Assembly (NCBI GenBank): GCA_016303085.1
Contig: JAEDMI010000092.1
Span: forward strand, 1-9,762
Length of the DNA stretch: 9,762 nt
Direction of reading: 5' to 3'
From: Acetatifactor sp.
GTDB taxonomy: Bacteria > Bacillota > Clostridia > Lachnospirales > Lachnospiraceae
Part shown: positions 6,086 to 9,762 of the stretch, one piece after another
Layout of the letters: the number at the start of each line of letters is the position of its first letter
Numbering within the stretch: position 1 is the first letter of the stretch
Program-made: the position numbers and the translations under genes
The notes under the pieces: generated by a model
Databases searched by the model: none
What the model saw: only the letters and a program-made list of their open reading frames with translations
Told to the model about the DNA's origin: nothing

Positions 6086-7471
6086 TTACCTGTCAATGTG
6101 GGATTTACCCAAATCCTTATCGGGCAAATCCTTCTGCGCCGGCTCATCCAGCCGCTTTCCGTTTCCGCTGAATCTGGAACCGTGGCACGGACAGTCCCAA
6201 CTTTCTTCATCGGGATTCCAGCTCATTTTACACCCCAGATGGGTACAGCGGGTCCAGACCTCTTCCTCCCCGTGTTTTTCCACGGGATGAAAAAATCCAT
6301 TCCACAAACCGCAGGCACTCTCCCGCACATCCGTCCAAAAGTTTGCCCGGGCTGCTTCGGGATGTACACGCTGCGGTGAAAAGAGCTTCTCCCATGGATT
6401 CTCCCTCCCTGTTATCAGGTCTGTGAGTAAAAGCGCCGCTATCATGGAGGAGGTCATCCCCCACTTTTGATAACCTGTTGCTACATACCATTCTTTTTTT
6501 GTCAGAGAATATCTGCCGATAAAGGGGATCTCATCGTGGGGCATGCAATCCTGTGCCGACCAGCAGCTAAATACCTCGGCGCCCGGGAAGTACTTGCATG
6601 CAGCTGCTTTCAGGCTGCTGTATGCACCGCTCTGACAGTGTTTCCCCGTGCGATGGGCATTTCCTCCCAAAAGCAGGATATCCCCTGCACTGCGTAAGGA
6701 AAGCCCGTCCCTGTCCGCACCGTAATACATACCCTGCAATTGTCTGCAACCCTTCAGGGCTACCACATAACTTCTCTCCTGATGTTGACGTAGGAAATAA
6801 AAGCCCGGCACATTGCATATGGGGTAATGAGTGGCAAATATAACCTGTTTTGCCATGAACATGGCCCTGTCGGTGCAGACCAGTGTACCATCCACTTTTT
6901 TGACCGGACTGTTTTCAAAGATTTCCAATTCCTCTGCCAATATCCGCAAAAATTTCAGTGGATGGAACTGAGCCTGTCCCTCAAACCGCACCGCTCCCAC
7001 CGTCTCGAACGGCAATTCCGTCTTTCCGACAAATTCTGCGGGAAGTCCCAGACCTGCTGCCGTTTCCGCTTCCCTGTGCAAAAGCTGCTCATCTCTTCTG
7101 GAATACAGATAGGCAGGGATTCTTTGAAAATCGCATCGGATATCTTTTTCCGAAACAATACGTGCATATTCTTCGATTGCACTTTGATTTGCCTCTGCGT
7201 ACAGCCGTGCAAGCCCGATGCCCAAAGTTTCTGACATCCGGCTGTATCTGAGTCCGTGTTGGGAGGTAATCTTAGCTGTGGTGCGTCCCGTCTGTCCGCC
7301 TGCAATTCTGTCCGCCTCCAGCACAGCCACCTGCTTTCCCGCTCTCTGCAGCTGCCAGGCTGTCAGAATCCCCGTCATGCCTGCTCCGATTACCACCACC
7401 TGCCGCTCGTACATTCCCTCTGCCGATTTTCTCCTTGGTATTTGTTCCGTTTCTTCCCACAATGATTTCAT
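6086..7471 (-). CDS. FAD-dependent oxidoreductase with C-terminal Rieske [2Fe-2S] domain (YhfW-like), 461 aa
   Basis: A predicted cytoplasmic redox enzyme: an amino-acid-oxidase (DAO)-type FAD domain followed by a Rieske cluster. The FAD-binding Rossmann motif is VVVIGAGMTG (25-34), with an acidic residue after the second strand (VLEAD, 50-54). TGRTTAKITSQHG (61-73) is characteristic of this subfamily. The flavin-binding end is YVATGYQKWGMTSSM (329-343). The Rieske ligands are C409/H411 (CTHLGC) and C427/H430 (CPCHG), with C414 and C429 placed to form the usual disulfide. The family is typically about 500 aa; here only about 20 residues separate the FAD domain from CTHLGC, so the first strands of a full Rieske fold appear missing. 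Substrate is unknown; B. subtilis YhfW is the nearest named relative I recall. GGAAAGG (7482-7488) lies 10 bp from the ATG. No transmembrane or Tat signal is seen. It follows the nuclease gene by 116 bp without a clear terminator. Confidence 0.9.
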   Translation of the reverse strand: MKSLWEETEQIPRRKSAEGMYERQVVVIGAGMTGILTAWQLQRAGKQVAVLEADRIAGGQTGRTTAKITSQHGLRYSRMSETLGIGLARLYAEANQSAIEEYARIVSEKDIRCDFQRIPAYLYSRRDEQLLHREAETAAGLGLPAEFVGKTELPFETVGAVRFEGQAQFHPLKFLRILAEELEIFENSPVKKVDGTLVCTDRAMFMAKQVIFATHYPICNVPGFYFLRQHQERSYVVALKGCRQLQGMYYGADRDGLSLRSAGDILLLGGNAHRTGKHCQSGAYSSLKAAACKYFPGAEVFSCWSAQDCMPHDEIPFIGRYSLTKKEWYVATGYQKWGMTSSMIAALLLTDLITGRENPWEKLFSPQRVHPEAARANFWTDVRESACGLWNGFFHPVEKHGEEEVWTRCTHLGCKMSWNPDEESWDCPCHGSRFSGNGKRLDEPAQKDLPDKDLGKSHIDR

Positions 7472-7587
7472 AAAAATTCGACCTTTCCGAGTCCATACTT
7501 CTTTTCAGTCTAGTATGGTCAAAAAGGCCGAAGGATAAACGATATGTTGCTAAAACAGCTTTGTCATAAAATAACAGACTTCTTTAC

Positions 7588-8340
7588 TCACTGAATTGTC
7601 AGTTCCACGGGACAGTGATCCGAGCCGAATATTTCCGTATGTATCGCCGCTCCCGCCAGACGTTCCTTCATGTTTTCCGATACCAGGAAGTAGTCGATAC
7701 GCCATCCCGCGTTCTTCTGTCTCGCCTGAAAACGATAGGACCACCAGCTGTAAACGCCCTCGGCATCGGGGTAAAAATACCGATAAGTGTCGATAAAGCC
7801 GCTCTCCAAAAGCTCCGTCATCTTGCTCCGCTCCTGATCCGTGAAGCCCGCATTGTTCCGGTTCGTCTTCGGATTTTTTAAATCAATTTCCGTATGAGCA
7901 ACGTTCATGTCCCCACAAACAACCACACCTTTATCTTCCGCCAGCCGGTTCAGGTAAGCCCTGAAATCATCTTCCCACTGCATACGATAGTCAAGACGCT
8001 TCAGTTCATCCTGAGAGTTGGGAGTGTACACGGTAATCAGATAGAAATCGGGATATTCCAGAGTTATAACCCTGCCCTCATGGTCATGCTCTTCCATGCC
8101 CAAGCCGTAGGTGACGTTTAAGGGCTCCTGCTTCGCAAAAATTGCGGTGCCGGAATAGCCCTTCTTCTCCGCATAGTTCCAGTATTGATGGTAGCCCGGC
8201 AATTCCAGTTCAATCTGCCCTGCCTGCAGTTTCGTCTCCTGCAGGCAGAAAAAATCCGCATCCAGACGCTTGAAATCCTCCATGAAATTCTTGCCCATCA
8301 CCGCTCTCAGTCCGTTTACATTCCAGGAAATCATCTTCAT
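7588..8340 (-). CDS. xth: Exodeoxyribonuclease III / AP endonuclease (ExoA type), 250 aa
   Basis: A Mg2+-dependent enzyme of the endonuclease/exonuclease/phosphatase fold. It incises DNA 5' to abasic sites and trims 3' blocked ends in base-excision repair. All expected catalytic residues are visible: N7 (WNVNGLR), E35 (LQETKL), Y105 (VYTPN), D144 and N146 (GDMNVAH), D216 (WRIDY), and the pair D241-H242 (GSDHCP). The length and MKMISWNVNGLRA start match Firmicute ExoA (also named exoA) closely. GGAG (8349-8352) is 8 bp before the ATG. It begins 53 bp after the lipoprotein gene with no terminator between, so it may be co-transcribed from the promoter at 9507-9535. I found no convincing promoter of its own. 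Confidence 0.97.
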   Translation of the reverse strand: MKMISWNVNGLRAVMGKNFMEDFKRLDADFFCLQETKLQAGQIELELPGYHQYWNYAEKKGYSGTAIFAKQEPLNVTYGLGMEEHDHEGRVITLEYPDFYLITVYTPNSQDELKRLDYRMQWEDDFRAYLNRLAEDKGVVVCGDMNVAHTEIDLKNPKTNRNNAGFTDQERSKMTELLESGFIDTYRYFYPDAEGVYSWWSYRFQARQKNAGWRIDYFLVSENMKERLAGAAIHTEIFGSDHCPVELTIQ

Positions 8341-8393
8341 ATGTTCTTCTCCGTTCCGCCGTTTCGGCTCCTCTCAATGATATAAAAACTATG

Positions 8394-9473
8394 CTACTTC
8401 CTCTCACCAATCGTTAATACAAGTCCTGTTATCTCCCGAATTTCTCTCTTTGTAAAATGATTATAGAAGTATGCCGCCATGGGAACTTTTTCCCCATCCT
8501 TCAAATAATAATACCCATTGCATGTTCCCGTATCTGTTTCAAAGGGATAATCGCAAAAGTCATAGGAAATCTCATAAAGGCTCCCGTCAATACCTTGAAA
8601 GCTGTAATGCCAGCTGTTTCCTTCTATCTCTATGCCTTCCCTTGACAATATTTCATAGAGAGTTCCGAAACTGACTCCGTAGGCAAATTGATTTGCGCAC
8701 AAATCATCATAATAATCCGGCTCTCCGTCTTCCGTCCCGTCGCGCGAAATACCGATACAATATCTATAATCTTTCAGCGCCTCCGCAATCTCTTCTTGCG
8801 TAAATTGCTTCAGTTGATCCTCAAACCGATAATCAAGGCAGGTCAATATATATTTGTTTCGCGCTGTTTCATAATCCTTCGCAGTAAATGCTTTTGGACT
8901 GCTCACATAGTCACCGTCATCTACCACATATGCGCATCGGTAACGAAGCGGATTTTCCATCTGAAGGTTGACCCTGATTTGCGTTCCGTAACCGTTTTCT
9001 TCATAAAACTCCGAAAAATCCTGCAATTCACGAAACAGCTGTTGCAGCTGCTGCTTGGTTTCAAACGATGCGGTAAGGATGGACGAAATCATCACATCAT
9101 GTTCTTCATCCCGGGTCACCTCAAGGGTAAACCGCGGCATTTCCCCATATTCTTCGTACCGTCGGCACATAACAACATCATCAAAATCTGTCCATAAATA
9201 GTTCGAAACAGACTCCATCCCCCAACCGGTATCGTCGAGAACATGAAAAACTAATTCCGAATCATTCTTCAGCCTGACTGTCCAAAGATAATCCGTATAT
9301 CCCTGCCCGTCTTTCATTTCCTGTGGTTCATTGCCTACGATAAACCCCGGTATATCATACTGCCCCTTTAGGTATTGGAAAATATCCCTTCTGTCATACT
9401 CTGTTCTGCACCCGCCAAGCAGCAGTACCGGAAATAATAAAGTCACTGCAATTTTTCCCTTTACTTTCCGCAT
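8394..9473 (-). CDS. Putative lipoprotein of unknown function, 359 aa
   Basis: The N-terminus is a lipoprotein signal: basic MRKVKGK, a hydrophobic core, and lipobox LGGC with the lipidated Cys at 22. The mature protein should sit on the outer face of the membrane. The rest is acidic and rich in Tyr and Asp, with mixed alpha/beta character and no transmembrane segment or catalytic motif I recognise. Landmarks are YTDYLWTVRLKNDSELVFHV (58-77), FETKQQLQQLFRELQDF (137-153), a repeated-looking YDFCDYPFETDTGTCNGYYY stretch near 305-324, and a closing YFYNHFTKREIREITG. I do not recognise the family; similar Lachnospiraceae lipoproteins are generally left hypothetical. The ATG at 9473 has AAGGG directly adjacent and GGAG 11 bp upstream, so the start is slightly uncertain, but it gives a complete signal peptide. 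It is driven by a strong promoter and is the first gene of the minus-strand run. Confidence 0.85.
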   Translation of the reverse strand: MRKVKGKIAVTLLFPVLLLGGCRTEYDRRDIFQYLKGQYDIPGFIVGNEPQEMKDGQGYTDYLWTVRLKNDSELVFHVLDDTGWGMESVSNYLWTDFDDVVMCRRYEEYGEMPRFTLEVTRDEEHDVMISSILTASFETKQQLQQLFRELQDFSEFYEENGYGTQIRVNLQMENPLRYRCAYVVDDGDYVSSPKAFTAKDYETARNKYILTCLDYRFEDQLKQFTQEEIAEALKDYRYCIGISRDGTEDGEPDYYDDLCANQFAYGVSFGTLYEILSREGIEIEGNSWHYSFQGIDGSLYEISYDFCDYPFETDTGTCNGYYYLKDGEKVPMAAYFYNHFTKREIREITGLVLTIGERK

Positions 9474-9506
9474 CCCTTCATTCGCTCCATAAAGTTTGTT
9501 TACCTG

Positions 9507-9535
9507 ATTCTATTTATTTCCTGCCCTTTTGTCAA
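9507..9535 (-). promoter_or_regulatory. Sigma-A-type promoter of the lipoprotein gene
   Basis: On the minus strand: perfect -35 TTGACA (9530-9535), 17 bp spacer, -10 TAGAAT (9507-9512). The predicted start near 9500 gives a short leader of about 27 nt. It is the best promoter found upstream of the 9473-to-3110 gene run and may serve more than the first gene. Confidence 0.8.
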
Positions 9536-9671
9536 CAAAAATTCACCTGTTTTGCATTTTGATTTAAGTTGTGATGTGGATTTGCAACTATATATTTTCC
9601 TCCATATATCCGCATGTAAAGGGGAAGAAATCAAACTTTTTTGTTCCGGTATGTACAAAGCAGTCCCGCAG

Positions 9672-9762
9672 GAGCTTACTCGTTATCGCGTGCCTATTGT
9701 GTCATAAGCTCACGAATTCGCGCTAACGCGCTGCACATCCTGCTCCGCAGGATATTCGTTCG
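9672..9762. repeat. Cluster of inverted repeats, probable structured intergenic repeat, continuing past the window
   Basis: Three dyads occur in about 90 bp. GAGCTTA (9672-9678) pairs with TAAGCTC (9705-9711). CGCG (9719-9722) pairs with CGCG (9727-9730) around ctaa. ATCCTGC (9737-9743) pairs with GCAGGAT (9747-9753) around tcc. GC content and style differ from the AT-rich bases at 9541-9660, which hold nothing I can name. No T-run follows within the window. I recall dispersed intergenic elements of similar make-up in Lachnospiraceae genomes, but only one copy is visible here, so the repeat label is inference. Confidence 0.45.

Noticed and set aside
7492..7567. Weak promoter-like pairs before the FAD/Rieske gene (ATGACA-17-TATCGT and TTGACC with a poor -10)
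   Set aside because: Both boxes are not convincing together in either pair, so no promoter was annotated.
9461..9490. Nine-codon upstream ORF (MERMKGCGK) overlapping the lipoprotein start on the minus strand
   Set aside because: It has no good ribosome-binding site of its own and is short enough to be chance, although its stop overlaps the lipoprotein start region.
9650..9706. Eighteen-codon plus-strand ORF (MYKAVPQELTRYRVPIVS)
   Set aside because: It has no Shine-Dalgarno sequence, is very short, and runs through the inverted-repeat element, so it is better explained as part of that element.

Overview
This window looks like a chromosomal segment of a Gram-positive anaerobe of the class Clostridia, most likely a Lachnospiraceae-type gut bacterium. 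The basis is moderate GC, purine-rich GGAGG-like ribosome-binding sites, clean sigma-A-type promoters (TTGACA-17-TATATT and TTGACA-17-TAGAAT), and gene types common in that group. These are an NlpC/P60 SH3b endopeptidase, an NADPH thioredoxin reductase, an FAD/Rieske oxidoreductase and an ExoA-like nuclease. The taxonomic call is inference from style and gene content, not from a marker gene.

Layout. From the left edge, a secreted two-SH3b NlpC/P60 peptidase is read on the minus strand and cut by the window edge (1-1015). It has its own strong promoter. A hairpin terminator (1191-1224) separates it from the minus-strand thioredoxin reductase trxB (1307-2215). trxB is divergent from a plus-strand short-chain dehydrogenase/reductase (2359-3087), with back-to-back candidate promoters in the 143 bp between them. 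The SDR gene ends in a GC-rich hairpin terminator whose loop contains its stop codon. This terminator also separates it from the following convergent genes.

From 3110 to 9473 every gene is on the minus strand. Reading in transcription order from the right they are: a lipoprotein of unknown function (8394-9473), an ExoA/exonuclease III-family AP endonuclease (7588-8340), an FAD oxidoreductase with a compact C-terminal Rieske domain (6086-7471), a large TPR + predicted nucleotidyltransferase + conserved-unknown-domain protein (3561-5957), and a conserved small protein (3110-3367). Gaps of 53-193 bp and the absence of a clear terminator between them allow read-through, but promoters inside the run cannot be excluded. 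I see no shared pathway. Redox (TrxB, FAD/Rieske) and DNA-repair (ExoA) roles could both relate to oxidative damage, but that link is inference.

The right end (9474-9762) has no convincing gene. It holds the lipoprotein promoter and then a dense cluster of inverted repeats that looks like a structured intergenic repeat running off the window.

The most unusual item is the TPR/DUF4037-like/DUF4125-like protein. It carries a nucleotidyltransferase-like GS...DxD signature, and an internal Shine-Dalgarno-plus-ATG sits exactly at the boundary between the TPR part and the enzymatic part.
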